This document shows, one piece after another, positions 1-10,243 of a stretch of DNA of 64,000 bases. The DNA is from Gimesia aquarii (GTDB lineage: Bacteria > Planctomycetota > Planctomycetia > Planctomycetales > Planctomycetaceae). Positions within the stretch are counted from its first letter, which is position 1, and each line of letters starts with the position of its first letter. Both the position numbers and the translations under genes were made by a program. The notes under the pieces were generated by a model. The model saw nothing but the letters and a program-made list of their open reading frames with translations. It was not told where the DNA came from and did no database searches. Location of the stretch: positions 5,237,800-5,301,799 of the forward strand of contig NZ_CP037920.1 in NCBI RefSeq assembly GCF_007748195.1, in the 5' to 3' direction.

Positions 1-1031
1 TTCAGACCTGAGTGTTGATCCCATTTATAACTGTGTGTGATTTGAACGAAGCGTACTCCCCGCTCCGCAAAACGGCGTGCCATCAGACACTGACGTCCAA
101 AATTCTTGGTGACATCATTGTCCAGACCATACATCTTTTGAGTCGTCTCAGATTCATCACTGATATCCTGCAACTCAGGTGCAGCGGTCTGCATACGGTA
201 CGCAAGCTCAAACGAGTTGATCCTGCCTTCAAGTGCGTCATCAGGGCCGGATTTTGTTAATTGTTCCCGATTCATTTGCTGGAGATAATTCAATTCCTTA
301 CGTTGAATTGATAAGGGGATTCCACTCTTGTTATTGATAAAAGGAATCAGAGCCCGGTCAGCGGGAATACTCGCATTCCCAATGGGAGTTCCCTGATAGT
401 CGGCCGGTAAAAATGAGGAACTATAGGCATTCACTCCACCATGTGTCAGAGTCGGACAGACTGTAATGAAACCTGGTAAGTCCTGATTCTCCGATCCTAA
501 TCCGTAAGTGATCCAGGATCCCATACTGGGACGGACAAATGTGTCACTCCCCGTATGTAATTCTAATAGCGCTCCACCATGTCGAGAGTTAGATCCATAC
601 ATCGAATTGATGATACATAGATCATCCACACAGCCCGCAACATGCGGAAAGACTTCACTGACCCAGGCACCACTCTCACCGTGTTGCTTGAACTTCCAAG
701 GCGACCCCAACAAATTACCTGTTGTCGCCGAGAAAACACGTGGCTTATCAAAGGGAAGCGGTTTTCCGCTATCTTTCTGTAACTGAGGTTTATAATCAAA
801 AGTATCCATATGCGAAGGACCACCGTGCATAAACAGAAAGATGACACGTTTTGCCTTCGGCGTGAAATGGGGCTTTTGAACTAATTTTTGTTGTGCTGCT
901 TGACTGTCACTTCCCAGCAATGCAGCCAAAGCGAGACTCCCAAACCCGGCAGAGCTTTTTTGGAGCATCTCCCGCCGCGACATCAATGTATGCCCGAAAT
1001 AATTAGTCCCACTACTCATATGATATCCCAT
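1..1031 (-). CDS. DUF1501 family exported protein (C-terminus cut by window edge)
   Basis: The reading frame is open from the left edge to an ATG at 1031 (second in-frame ATG at 1019), giving about 340 residues of a family usually near 470. The start has an arginine pair (MSRREML) followed by a hydrophobic stretch, as in Tat-exported family members. Downstream come the alkaline-phosphatase/sulfatase-like motifs [23 protein letters not shown] and GLGSENQDLPGF, and near the edge [23 protein letters not shown]1501 proteins are exported and belong to the alkaline phosphatase-like superfamily; their substrates are unknown. The gene lies 39 bp downstream of the PSD1 cytochrome gene on the same strand, the usual planctomycete pairing, so co-transcription is likely. 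Neither start has a clear Shine-Dalgarno, so the exact start is uncertain. Confidence 0.9.
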   Translation of the reverse strand, partial: MGYHMSSGTNYFGHTLMSRREMLQKSSAGFGSLALAALLGSDSQAAQQKLVQKPHFTPKAKRVIFLFMHGGPSHMDTFDYKPQLQKDSGKPLPFDKPRVFSATTGNLLGSPWKFKQHGESGAWVSEVFPHVAGCVDDLCIINSMYGSNSRHGGALLELHTGSDTFVRPSMGSWITYGLGSENQDLPGFITVCPTLTHGGVNAYSSSFLPADYQGTPIGNASIPADRALIPFINNKSGIPLSIQRKELNYLQQMNREQLTKSGPDDALEGRINSFELAYRMQTAAPELQDISDESETTQKMYGLDNDVTKNFGRQCLMARRFAERGVRFVQITHSYKWDQHSGL

Positions 1032-1070
1032 TCAAAACCGACTATTAAAAGTCTTCTATTGATCTGATCA

Positions 1071-4000
1071 TTAATTAACAAATAGAAATTCATTGCTGGC
1101 AATCAGAATCCGGCACAAGCTCTGCCAGGTTCGTCGTTCTTTTTCTTCTTCCGACATCTTTAATAATTGCAAATCCTGATTGTATTGACCGATATAATTT
1201 AACGCCTGATTGATTTCCTTCGCTGACGCCGGGCGACTGAATGTCCGCTCATAAATTCGATTAATTTTGGCAGAATTATCTAACTGCGTTTCATGAATGA
1301 TTTCATCTGCAAAGTCTTTGGTATGCTGCATCATAAAATCGCTATTCATCATAAATAACGCTTGTGGTGCCACAGTTGTATGCGTGCGATCTCCCGAGAG
1401 AACACTCGGATCGGCAAAATCAAATGCCTGCAATACTTCATATAAGGCACTTCGTACGATCGGTAAATAAACAGAGCGACGATTCGTATCATAGACCACA
1501 GGGTCAACATTAGCTGTGCTCGTCACGTACTTCCGATTTTCGACATTCAACAAGGACCCCCCCATTTCATTATCGAGTTTTCCACAAACGGCGAGAATCG
1601 AATCCCGAATCGCTTCTGCTTCCAGTCGTCTGCGATTCATACGCCAGAGCAATCGGTTTTCAGGGTCGATTTCTGCTAATTGAGGATGATAAGCCGTACT
1701 CATCTGATAAGTCGAAGAGAGCATAATTAAACGATGCATTGATTTGATGGACCACTTATTTTCAACAAATTGCACTGCCAGCCAATCCAATAATTCTGGA
1801 TGTGTGGGACGTTCACCAAGTTTTCCAAAATTGTCGGGCGTTCTGACAAGACCCTTTCCAAAATGCCAGCGCCAAATACGATTGGCCATTACTCGAGCCG
1901 TTAAAGGATGCTTGCCGCTGGTTAACCATTGCGCGAGTTTGAGCCGTCCGCTTTGTTGGTCATCGAGGGGAGTCTGATTTTCTCCTTCAATAATTCTCAA
2001 AAACTGCCGCGGCACTTCTTTGCCGAGCGTGAAGTGGCTCCCGCGGAGGTGTACCTTAATGTTTTCCGGTTTTTGTTCGGATACCGCCATTGCTGTAGGA
2101 TATTTGGGTAACGCTTTTTCCAAATCTTGCTTTGCTTCCCTTTTTTTCGTTAGGACGGTTTTGATTTCCGCAACAAAATATTTTTCGTGATCCGCGGGTA
2201 AAGCAAAGGGGCCTTTGGAATCATAGAGCACTTTGCGAATGGCTTCTCGCTCGACATCGATTAAAGAAGTCGTTTCTTTTTCGGCTTTACTTTTTTGAAT
2301 GGCCTGCCATTCTTTTTCAACGTCTGCAAATAGATCTCCATAAATCTGAGCTGCTTTTGTTAAGCGTTGTTTCAGAGGTAGATCATTAAGTATTTCAAAT
2401 CGTTGATAATTTGTGCTCAGATTCTCTGGAGTTTTTCCAGTCCGAATGATTTCATTCCAGACAAAAAAGGGAGACGATTTGCCCGCTGAATCTTTCGTCA
2501 GATAATCGGCCCATTGCATCGTAACGCTGTCAATGAGTTTTACTTGAGGCGGAGCCACCTCAGCAATCAGACTCTTGTTTTCATCTGGGACTTTGCGAGG
2601 TTGAGAGATCAGGATTTTATCGATATGCGGAAAGGGAGTTTTACTTTCAAGATGGACCTTGTTCTTCCCTTGCTCAAATTGAAAAACCCCTTCCATTTTC
2701 CATTGTTGGGACTTCGGCAACCAACTCCCCGTCACTTCGCCGGCTGCATTATTTTTGACTAATTTATCGTTGATAGACAACTGAAGCGGACGAGCTGTTT
2801 GTGCGGCATAACGGATTTCAAATTGATACAGGCCGCTATCAGGGACTTCAATTTCATACTCGGCAATATTGGGTAAAGGTCCGTTATTATAAATGACACC
2901 AATTCCCTCACCATATCCGGTAAAGGACTTCTTCACGTTACCCGTCTGATAATCTTCTGCTTCAACAATAATCGCAGAATGGGACGCATAAGCTTCTGGA
3001 TCATCACCAATCGGTTTTGTGGTTTTCAATAACTGATCGGCATGTTTTTTGATTTCTCCAGACAATAAGTAATCGGAAACCCGTTCACGTGCTAAATGCA
3101 GTAACTCGTCATCCGCTTTTTTCACAACAGATTGAATCTGAGAATCCAAGTCAGCGATTTGTTTTTGCTTCTGCTTTAGAGCTTTAATCTCACTGGGACT
3201 GGCCAGAATTCGTTCCTGCCAGCGTGCAACAACCTGGAAGTTTTCCATGGTCTTTGTGCTTTTAAAGATTCCCGCCAGAGAGTAATAATCTTCAATCGGA
3301 ATAGGATCAAATTTATGTGAATGACAGCGGGCACAACCCATGGTAAGCCCCATAAAAGCACGGCTCACGGTATCCAGTTGCTCATCCACAATATCCATTT
3401 GCATTTTGGTTTCATCATCTTCGGCCAGCATTTTGGCACCGATGGAAAGAAATCCTGTCGCCGTGATTTTCTCAAGCCGACTTTCATCAGTCGTTTGATC
3501 AGCCAGGATATCACCCGCCAACTGCTCCTGCAGGAACTGATCGAAGGGCTTATCCTTATTAAATGCAGCAATCACATAATCGCGATATCGAAATGCGTTG
3601 GCATATGCTAGATTTTCATCGAGACCATTCGAATCGGCATACCGGGCTACATCAAGCCAATGACGTCCCCAGCGTTCGCCGTATCGGGGAGATGCGAGTA
3701 AGCGCTCAATGACTTTTGCAAATGCATCCGGGGAATCGTCTTTGAGAAACTGCTCCACTTCTTCGCGCGTCGGTGGCAAACCGATCAAATCAAATGTGGC
3801 GCGTCGAATCAGAGTTTGTTTATCTGCGGGCCTGGCAGGAGAGGCCTGCTTCTTTTCCAGTTTTGATAACACAAAGAAATCGATGGGACTTTTGGCCCAT
3901 CCCCTGTTTTTTACTTTGGGAATTTCTGGTCGCTTTGGTGACTGAAATGACCAGAATTCTTTCTCTTTCTGACTAAAAAGTGGGCCATCATATTGGTTCG

Positions 4001-4421
4001 TTTCCGTATGAACTATTGGCTTTGAGTTAGGCCAAACCGCTCCCATCCGAACCCATTCGGTCAAGTCACGAATTTCTTTTTGCGAGAGCTTTTCTTTCGG
4101 CGGCATATGCACCTGGCCGCTATGGTTCACCGCACTAATCAAAAAGCTCTCTTTAGGCTTTCCGATGACGATTGCAGGACCACGATCTCCCCCCTTCAGT
4201 AAACCAGACAGGGAATCAACCCGCAAACCGCTCTCAACAGAATCCTCACTGTGGCAGTCGTAACACCGATTAATGAATAACGGTCGGATATGCTTTTCGA
4301 AAAACGCCTCTTGTTTAAGATCGGTATCCTCAGCTCCAGGCAAAGCCATGGGTGCGAATACCACAGTAAAGAATCCAAAGGCTACTGAAAGCATGCGATT
4401 CATTGCAGAAGATCCAAACAT
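1071..4421 (-). CDS. PSD1-type planctomycete cytochrome c protein (PSCyt1-DUF1549-DUF1553) with inserted CBM6-like domain
   Basis: This 1116-residue exported protein starts with a signal peptide (residues 8-30; M1 and M7 are both possible starts). A PSCyt1 haem-binding domain follows, with the c-type motif CYDCH near residue 53, then DUF1549 (about 175-385) with a second motif, CARCHSHKFDPIP. DUF1553 fills the C-terminal third and contains HPLTARVMANRIWRWHFG. Between the two DUFs, about residues 480-610, is a beta-sandwich segment beginning IIVEAEDYQTG and ending near HIDKILIS, which resembles CBM6/35 carbohydrate-binding modules. The CxxCH motifs indicate covalent haem and a redox role in the periplasm or at the cell surface; the substrate is not known. 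The insert suggests the protein docks on a polysaccharide. It is followed by its DUF1501 partner. Confidence 0.92.
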   Translation of the reverse strand: MFGSSAMNRMLSVAFGFFTVVFAPMALPGAEDTDLKQEAFFEKHIRPLFINRCYDCHSEDSVESGLRVDSLSGLLKGGDRGPAIVIGKPKESFLISAVNHSGQVHMPPKEKLSQKEIRDLTEWVRMGAVWPNSKPIVHTETNQYDGPLFSQKEKEFWSFQSPKRPEIPKVKNRGWAKSPIDFFVLSKLEKKQASPARPADKQTLIRRATFDLIGLPPTREEVEQFLKDDSPDAFAKVIERLLASPRYGERWGRHWLDVARYADSNGLDENLAYANAFRYRDYVIAAFNKDKPFDQFLQEQLAGDILADQTTDESRLEKITATGFLSIGAKMLAEDDETKMQMDIVDEQLDTVSRAFMGLTMGCARCHSHKFDPIPIEDYYSLAGIFKSTKTMENFQVVARWQERILASPSEIKALKQKQKQIADLDSQIQSVVKKADDELLHLARERVSDYLLSGEIKKHADQLLKTTKPIGDDPEAYASHSAIIVEAEDYQTGNVKKSFTGYGEGIGVIYNNGPLPNIAEYEIEVPDSGLYQFEIRYAAQTARPLQLSINDKLVKNNAAGEVTGSWLPKSQQWKMEGVFQFEQGKNKVHLESKTPFPHIDKILISQPRKVPDENKSLIAEVAPPQVKLIDSVTMQWADYLTKDSAGKSSPFFVWNEIIRTGKTPENLSTNYQRFEILNDLPLKQRLTKAAQIYGDLFADVEKEWQAIQKSKAEKETTSLIDVEREAIRKVLYDSKGPFALPADHEKYFVAEIKTVLTKKREAKQDLEKALPKYPTAMAVSEQKPENIKVHLRGSHFTLGKEVPRQFLRIIEGENQTPLDDQQSGRLKLAQWLTSGKHPLTARVMANRIWRWHFGKGLVRTPDNFGKLGERPTHPELLDWLAVQFVENKWSIKSMHRLIMLSSTYQMSTAYHPQLAEIDPENRLLWRMNRRRLEAEAIRDSILAVCGKLDNEMGGSLLNVENRKYVTSTANVDPVVYDTNRRSVYLPIVRSALYEVLQAFDFADPSVLSGDRTHTTVAPQALFMMNSDFMMQHTKDFADEIIHETQLDNSAKINRIYERTFSRPASAKEINQALNYIGQYNQDLQLLKMSEEEKERRTWQSLCRILIASNEFLFVN

Positions 4422-4975
4422 CTATTTATTTTAATCTGAATTACCTGAGCATATCCATTATCTTAAGGGCTGGAAAGCCCTTAGACTTGCCCAAAACGAC
4501 CTCCAGCCAACGATTATATATTATATATAATATGAACTGCCAAGTAAAATCAACTCTAGATGAGAGAATCTGGCTCACTTTTTACATAATAAATCAGAGT
4601 GACCGCTAAACATCAAAATAAGGCCAAAAATCGTGATCTTACAATTAGCCTTTCAACGAAGTCAGCTTGACTCTTCAGAGGATTCTTGAAAAGAAAATCT
4701 AATTCATTTCAGAAAACCAGATAGATCCTTCACCCGCAGATTCAGATCTTACTGGATATCACCGGCCAGGCCTCTACCAAATCATCATGGCATGGTGCGA
4801 ATTTGCGCGGGTCGATTCTTGGGGTCCCCTTCTCTCAGAGCATCTAGCATCCAAAAGAAGGGCCACCACATTTTTTGAATTGATTTCTGGCATCGCTGCA
4901 CATGATGTGGATCACACGGGATTCCCAAATATTGTACCATTCAGAAAATCCCGACTGAACGAACTGCTATTCCAG
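4422..4975. other. Intergenic region, no gene recognised
   Basis: This 554-bp stretch lies between the 5' end of the PSD1 gene and the 3' end of pheT, both on the minus strand. It includes a very AT-rich run near 4512-4531 that could serve the PSD1 promoter on the minus strand. I see no convincing intrinsic terminator after pheT. The short open frames here show no recognisable protein features. Confidence 0.5.
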
Positions 4976-7432
4976 CTATCGTTGAACTGCACCGTGCTCT
5001 GAGTGGAGTTGCTTAACAACATAGTCCATTAGTTGCTGTGCCTCGCCGGAAGTCAGAGAATATGTGTCATCGCGGAACAGCATGCGAATTGTCAAGCTCA
5101 TCGCACCGTCCCCTACACTTTCACCGACAAAGGTATCGATACAGATAACTCTCTCAAGCCTCGGCTGTAATTCAACCACTGATTCCGTTTCTTTTCGCGG
5201 CTCAATTTCCAAATTCTCTACGGCAGATGCAAACGCGTTTTCAAGTGATTTTTCAATTTCTGCATAGCGTAAATCGATGGGAACCACGATCGAAATATCG
5301 CGGGCAATCACCTGAGTCCGTGCCAAACCAGCAAACATTTTGGCTGGCGATTTAATTCGGTTGAGTGCGGAGATATCTAATTCGAATCCATAAAGTGGAA
5401 CGCGCGCACGATCTTTCATGCCTAAGACATTCAAGTCGATTCGGCCCAATGCACCAATTCGCTGATCACCGTGCTTTAGCGCCGCGAATTCTTCACCACG
5501 GTATCCGTGAGCAGGCTCATCACCCTCAAATGTGATTTCATCCACACTCATCTGAGCAAGCAGGTTTTGAACAAGCCCTTTTGCTCGTAGGAAATCGATT
5601 TCTTTTTCAGAAGCGATCCAGGCAGAATCATTCACAACTCCACCCAATACTCCACCAATCATCCAGCGTTCATCGATGTCATCCTGGTTCTGTCGAAATG
5701 TGCGGTCGATTTCGAAGAAACGGAAATTACTGGCACCGCGACGTGCGTTCCGTTCCACAACTTCAACCAGGCTCCCCACCAGACTTTGTCGTAGTGAAGT
5801 CATCTCCTTGGAAATCGGATTCTGAACCTGAATCCGTTCGCCCTGCCATTGACTGAATGATAACGCGAGCTTCTCGGTTGTGAGAGGAGGCGTACGACAT
5901 TCCAGAAATCCATTGCTGTTGAGAAAAGTCGCAATACCCGTTCTGAGACTATCCGTCTCAGAGATCCGGCCTTTGGTCGTTGTCGCGATCATCGGCTTCA
6001 TATCAATGCTGTCATATCGCAACATGCGAGCAACATCTTCAGCTAAAACGACCTCGTTATTGACATCGACACGCCAGGTTGGAACAGAAATCGTAAGATC
6101 ACTATCATGCGTCATCTCCAGCTTGGAAAGACACTCCTTGATCTGATCATCACTGATCTCCGCCCCCAATATTTTGGAAAGTCGACCGGAATCCAAAGTG
6201 AATTTCGTCTGTTCTCGCTCAGTGGGATAATTGTCGGTTACGTTCGAAGCAGGCTTTGCCCCAGAAAGCTCCGAATCCTGCAACAACTGCGCGGCTCGGT
6301 TGAAAGCCCCACTCATCATACCATTGGGGTCGGTTCCCCGCTCGAAGCGGTAGGAAGAATCGGTACTGATGCGAAGTTTTCTTGAGGAGGTTCGAATACA
6401 GACCGGATCAAAACAGGCCGCTTCCAACAAAATTCGTTTTGAATCTACCGTCGTCTGGGAATCCCAGCCTCCCATAATTCCCGCTAGCGCAATGGGCTTC
6501 TCCGCATCCGCAATGACCAGCGGTTGATGCGTGCCATCCACTTCGGCTTCATCCAGCAGCTTCAGTTTTTCTGTTTTCTGAATGCGACGGACTTCAATCC
6601 GATTCCCCTTCAATGAATCAAAGTCAAACGCATGTAAAGGTTGCCCCCATTCCAACATTACAAAGTTAGTAATATCGACGACATTATTAATCGGACGCAA
6701 ACCCGCCGTCTGGAGACGACTCTGTATCCAGTGTGGTGAAGTGCGGATCTGAACGTTATCAAACACCTGACAGGTATACCGGGAACAAAGCGTTTCATCT
6801 GCGATTTCAACAACGACGGACTCTGTCTGATTCTCAGCAGGGCTAATGACACGCTCGCTGGGATACTTCAGTTTCATATCGAGCACCGCTGCGACTTCGC
6901 GGGCAATACCAATCATTCCCAGACAGTCCGGGCGATTTGGCAAGACAGCCACTTCCACCAACGATTCCTGAAACGGTGAGACGGCTGGCAGACTCTCACC
7001 CAGAGTCGCTTCATCTTGAAAGACCTGTAAGCCATCTGATTTTGCAATCATTCCCAATTCACCATCGAGACAGATCATCCCTTCAGAGCGAACCCCTTTG
7101 AACTTTCCTTCAGAGATCAAAGCACCAGTAGGCAGCTTCGTGCCGGCAATCGCAACAGGGACTCCCCAGCCAACTTCGACAGGATGCGCGGTAGCACAAA
7201 CGATCGTAATCAGTTTGCCTTTTTCGATTTCAACCTGACATTCAAAGTAATTGCCTGCTTCGTCTAATGGCTGCTTTTCCCGAATAAAACCAATCCGAAT
7301 TGGTTCCAGTGCATGCGAGAGGTCATGTTCTTCTTCGATTTCCAAACCAACCGTCATGAATGCATCAAGCAATTCGCTCTCTTTGCAATCTTCAGTCAGA
7401 TAATCGCGCAACCAACCAGTATTTATTTGCAT
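4976..7432 (-). CDS. pheT: Phenylalanine--tRNA ligase beta subunit
   Basis: This is the beta subunit of the cytoplasmic alpha2-beta2 phenylalanyl-tRNA synthetase, which charges tRNA-Phe. Its 818 residues match the long bacterial form. The order is the N-terminal MQINTGWLRDYL helix, an EMAP-II-like tRNA-binding domain (about 40-150), B3/B4 editing domain, B5 domain (about 400-480), the catalytic-like core, and a C-terminal ferredoxin-fold anticodon-binding domain starting near ARTQVIARDISIVVP and ending YSLTSGEAQQLMDYVV. The start is an ATG preceded by a purine-rich AGAGAGTAAG. It lies 54 bp downstream of pheS on the same strand, the standard bacterial pheST order. Confidence 0.98.
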   Translation of the reverse strand: MQINTGWLRDYLTEDCKESELLDAFMTVGLEIEEEHDLSHALEPIRIGFIREKQPLDEAGNYFECQVEIEKGKLITIVCATAHPVEVGWGVPVAIAGTKLPTGALISEGKFKGVRSEGMICLDGELGMIAKSDGLQVFQDEATLGESLPAVSPFQESLVEVAVLPNRPDCLGMIGIAREVAAVLDMKLKYPSERVISPAENQTESVVVEIADETLCSRYTCQVFDNVQIRTSPHWIQSRLQTAGLRPINNVVDITNFVMLEWGQPLHAFDFDSLKGNRIEVRRIQKTEKLKLLDEAEVDGTHQPLVIADAEKPIALAGIMGGWDSQTTVDSKRILLEAACFDPVCIRTSSRKLRISTDSSYRFERGTDPNGMMSGAFNRAAQLLQDSELSGAKPASNVTDNYPTEREQTKFTLDSGRLSKILGAEISDDQIKECLSKLEMTHDSDLTISVPTWRVDVNNEVVLAEDVARMLRYDSIDMKPMIATTTKGRISETDSLRTGIATFLNSNGFLECRTPPLTTEKLALSFSQWQGERIQVQNPISKEMTSLRQSLVGSLVEVVERNARRGASNFRFFEIDRTFRQNQDDIDERWMIGGVLGGVVNDSAWIASEKEIDFLRAKGLVQNLLAQMSVDEITFEGDEPAHGYRGEEFAALKHGDQRIGALGRIDLNVLGMKDRARVPLYGFELDISALNRIKSPAKMFAGLARTQVIARDISIVVPIDLRYAEIEKSLENAFASAVENLEIEPRKETESVVELQPRLERVICIDTFVGESVGDGAMSLTIRMLFRDDTYSLTSGEAQQLMDYVVKQLHSEHGAVQR

Positions 7433-7486
7433 CTTACTCTCTTCTCTGCCAGAAAAATTGTGTCAGTTTTTACAAGGAAATGGAGT

Positions 7487-8470
7487 TTAAAACTGACGCA
7501 AAAACGCTTCTTCATTTTCATACATCAACCGGATATCACTGATCCCGTGTCGAATCATCGCCATACGATCCAGCCCTAAACCAAAGGCAAAACCCTGCCA
7601 CTTTTCAGAGTCCACACCGCCGGCTTGCAGCACTTCGGGTCGGATCATGCCCGCTCCCAAAATTTCGAGCCATTTACCGTTAAACATCACATCCACTTCC
7701 GCACTGGGTGTTGTGAACGGGAAATAACTGGGACGGAAACGGAGTTGGACATCTTCGCCAAACAAAGCGCTGGCTAATTGATACAACACCCATTTCAAAT
7801 CTGCAAAACTGATATTCTCATCGATGGCGATCACATCGAGTTGATGAAAAATAGGAAAATGCGAGGCATCAATTTCATCACGTCGATAACAACGTCCGGA
7901 TGTCATCGCCCGCAAGGGAGGCGGACCGAATTCCTTCATGGCCCGTGTTTGAAACGCAGACGTATGCGTCCTTAGCACGTTCCCTTTTGTGGTATAAAAC
8001 GAATCGTGCATATCACGCGCCGGGTGCCAGTCGGGTGTGTTCAACGCGTCGAAATTATAAAATTCCGTTTCGACTTCGGGATAATCATCGTAACGAAAAC
8101 CCAACCCGATCAGAATGGACTTTACTTCTTCCATCGTCGTTGCCAGTGGGTGACGATGCCCCGGCAAGGCACGTACGCCGGGAAGTGTTACATCAATGGC
8201 TTCGATGTCAGGCCCTGAGTTTTCACTCTCTTCCAGTTGTGACTTTTTCTCAGCCAATGCGGTCTGAATACTCTGTTTAATGCCGTTGAGAACTTTTCCA
8301 AACTCGCGTTTTTCCTCAGGCGACAACGACTTCAACTGTGCTTGCAGGGATTTCAGTTTTCCCTTCTTACCCAGATATTGGACGCGCACTTCATCCAATT
8401 CTGCAAGAGATTGTGCTCCCGCAATGCCTGCCATTGCTTCTTCAACCAGCGCGTCATTGTTGTCCGACAT
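7487..8470 (-). CDS. pheS: Phenylalanine--tRNA ligase alpha subunit
   Basis: This is the catalytic alpha subunit of phenylalanyl-tRNA synthetase, a class II enzyme, of normal length at 327 residues. An N-terminal coiled-coil tRNA-binding region (LAELDEVRVQYLGKKGKLK) leads into the catalytic core. The core has the class II motifs LRTHTSAFQTRAM, the motif-2 region FHQLDVIAIDENISF, and motif 3 GFAFGLGLDRMAMIRHGI near the C-terminus. It is the promoter-proximal gene of pheST. I see no tRNA-Phe-rich leader or T-box upstream, so any attenuation control is not apparent. Confidence 0.98.
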   Translation of the reverse strand: MSDNNDALVEEAMAGIAGAQSLAELDEVRVQYLGKKGKLKSLQAQLKSLSPEEKREFGKVLNGIKQSIQTALAEKKSQLEESENSGPDIEAIDVTLPGVRALPGHRHPLATTMEEVKSILIGLGFRYDDYPEVETEFYNFDALNTPDWHPARDMHDSFYTTKGNVLRTHTSAFQTRAMKEFGPPPLRAMTSGRCYRRDEIDASHFPIFHQLDVIAIDENISFADLKWVLYQLASALFGEDVQLRFRPSYFPFTTPSAEVDVMFNGKWLEILGAGMIRPEVLQAGGVDSEKWQGFAFGLGLDRMAMIRHGISDIRLMYENEEAFLRQF

Positions 8471-8811
8471 TTTGATTCTTCAGATTCTGGAATTTCTGTG
8501 TGATAGTATTTTGGTACTTTAAAGACCACTAACTCGCTCATATCTCATGAAATCACAACGAGTTGCGCACAAAAAATGTACTGAGACGAGGATTGTAACT
8601 ATTCCGTCAAAATTCTGCAACCACCCTAAAATTCAAGGGATTTATGATTCATCGAAAGACTCAGCTGTGACTGTGCTTAGCAACAACAATCAGTTCACAT
8701 TAATTAATAGCATCGTCATAGATTATGACAAAAAAGAGTTGGCCGGGTTCCCCTTAATAATGCCATGTCCCTTACCCTATGGATCGGATTTTAGGGACCT
8801 GCATAGGTGGA
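8471..8811. other. Intergenic region upstream of pheS
   Basis: This 341-bp stretch lies between the pheS start and the 3' end of a DUF1501 gene, both on the minus strand. It should hold the pheST promoter and the end of the preceding operon. I recognise no RNA element, terminator or coding sequence; the 92-codon open frame on the plus strand has no recognisable motif. Confidence 0.5.
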
Positions 8812-10221
8812 TCAACTGGAAATAATATCAGTCACCACTTCACCATAGACATCAGTCAGACGGAAATCGCGACCCGCATAGCGATAGGTCAGTTTCTTAT
8901 GATCCATACCCATCAGATGCAGCAGCGTGGCATGCAAATCATGAATATGTACTTTATCGCGTGCGGCATAGTAACCATACTCATCGGTGGCGCCATGCAC
9001 ATGGCCACGTTTCACCCCGGCTCCCGCTAACCACATGCTATAACCTTGTGGGTTATGATCGCGACCATTTTTCCCTTGTGCGATTGGCGTACGTCCGAAT
9101 TCGCCGCCCCACACCACAAGCGTGTCTTCCAGTAGCCCCCGCTGTTTCAAATCAGCCAGCAAACCGGCAATCGGTTTATCCACCATCTGAGAATTGCGTT
9201 CGTGCCCCGCTTTCAATCCGCTGTGTTGATCCCATTTGTTGTTCCCCAACGCCACTTCGATATAGCGCACGCCCGCTTCTGCAAAGCGGCGGGCCATCAG
9301 ACATTGACGACCAAAATTTTCTGTGGACTTCTCATGGATGCCATACAACTCGTGAGTCTCTTTTGTTTCAGAAGATAAATCCATCAAGGCGGGAACATTT
9401 GATTGCATCTTGAAAGCCAACTCATAGGAATTGATCACTCCTTCGATCTCATTGTCAACTTGCACTTTTTCCAAATGTCTCCTGTTGATCGCTCGCAATA
9501 AACCTAGCTGTTTTCGTTGTTGTTCTTCTGAAGCAGAATGATTGGTGAGAAAGCGTATCCGCGCCTCTTTCGCAGCCGTATCAGCATCACCAATTGCCGT
9601 TCCCTGATAGGCGGCAGGCAGAAACGCACTCCCATAATTCCGAACCCCACCATGCCCCCGTGAAGGACAAATCGAAATAAAGCCGGGCAAATTATTATTT
9701 TCCGTCCCTAGACCATACACCATCCAGGAACCCACCGAAGGACGCACCAGACTGTCCGAACCGGTATGCAGCTTCATCACTGCCTGCCCGTGCGATTGGC
9801 CATTGGTATGCATCGAATTGATCACGCACAAATCATCGGCATGACCGGCGACATTTTCAAACAGTTCGGAAATCCAAAGTCCGCTTTCCCCGCGCTGTTT
9901 GAATTTCCAGGGAGACTTCATCAATCGCAAATTTTCCTGCGATGATTTCTCGATGTTCTTGGCTGCTTTAAAAGGTAGCCGTTTGCCATCTTCTTTGTTC
10001 AAACGAGGTTTGTAATCGAATGTATCCACATGGCTGGGTCCGCCATGCATAAACAGAAAGATCACACGTTTGGCGCGTGGCTCAAAGTGAGGTTTCTTCT
10101 CCAGCAAAGGAGACCGTGATTTCATCGCTGCTTCAGAACTGAGGCCCGCCAGCGCAAGATAACCAAAGCCACAAGCGGATGACTTCAACATTTGCCGACG
10201 AGAAGGTTGGAACGGTTCCAT
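8812..10221 (-). CDS. DUF1501 family exported protein
   Basis: This complete family member has 469 residues. The N-terminus, [19 protein letters not shown], carries a twin-arginine followed by a hydrophobic segment, consistent with Tat export. Family motifs are present in order: [18 protein letters not shown] (about 55-70), [47 protein letters not shown], and near the end [11 protein letters not shown] and [15 protein letters not shown]. The family belongs to the alkaline phosphatase/sulfatase superfamily; catalytic activity is unproven. It starts 22 bp after the PSD1 gene on the same strand, so the two are very likely one transcript and may act together at the cell envelope. Confidence 0.94.
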   Translation of the reverse strand: MEPFQPSRRQMLKSSACGFGYLALAGLSSEAAMKSRSPLLEKKPHFEPRAKRVIFLFMHGGPSHVDTFDYKPRLNKEDGKRLPFKAAKNIEKSSQENLRLMKSPWKFKQRGESGLWISELFENVAGHADDLCVINSMHTNGQSHGQAVMKLHTGSDSLVRPSVGSWMVYGLGTENNNLPGFISICPSRGHGGVRNYGSAFLPAAYQGTAIGDADTAAKEARIRFLTNHSASEEQQRKQLGLLRAINRRHLEKVQVDNEIEGVINSYELAFKMQSNVPALMDLSSETKETHELYGIHEKSTENFGRQCLMARRFAEAGVRYIEVALGNNKWDQHSGLKAGHERNSQMVDKPIAGLLADLKQRGLLEDTLVVWGGEFGRTPIAQGKNGRDHNPQGYSMWLAGAGVKRGHVHGATDEYGYYAARDKVHIHDLHATLLHLMGMDHKKLTYRYAGRDFRLTDVYGEVVTDIISS

Positions 10222-10243
10222 AACAAATCAATCTGATTAAAAA

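Noticed and set aside
8547-8825. 92-codon plus-strand frame upstream of pheS
   Set aside because: Runs into the 3' end of the convergent DUF1501 gene and has no protein-like features.
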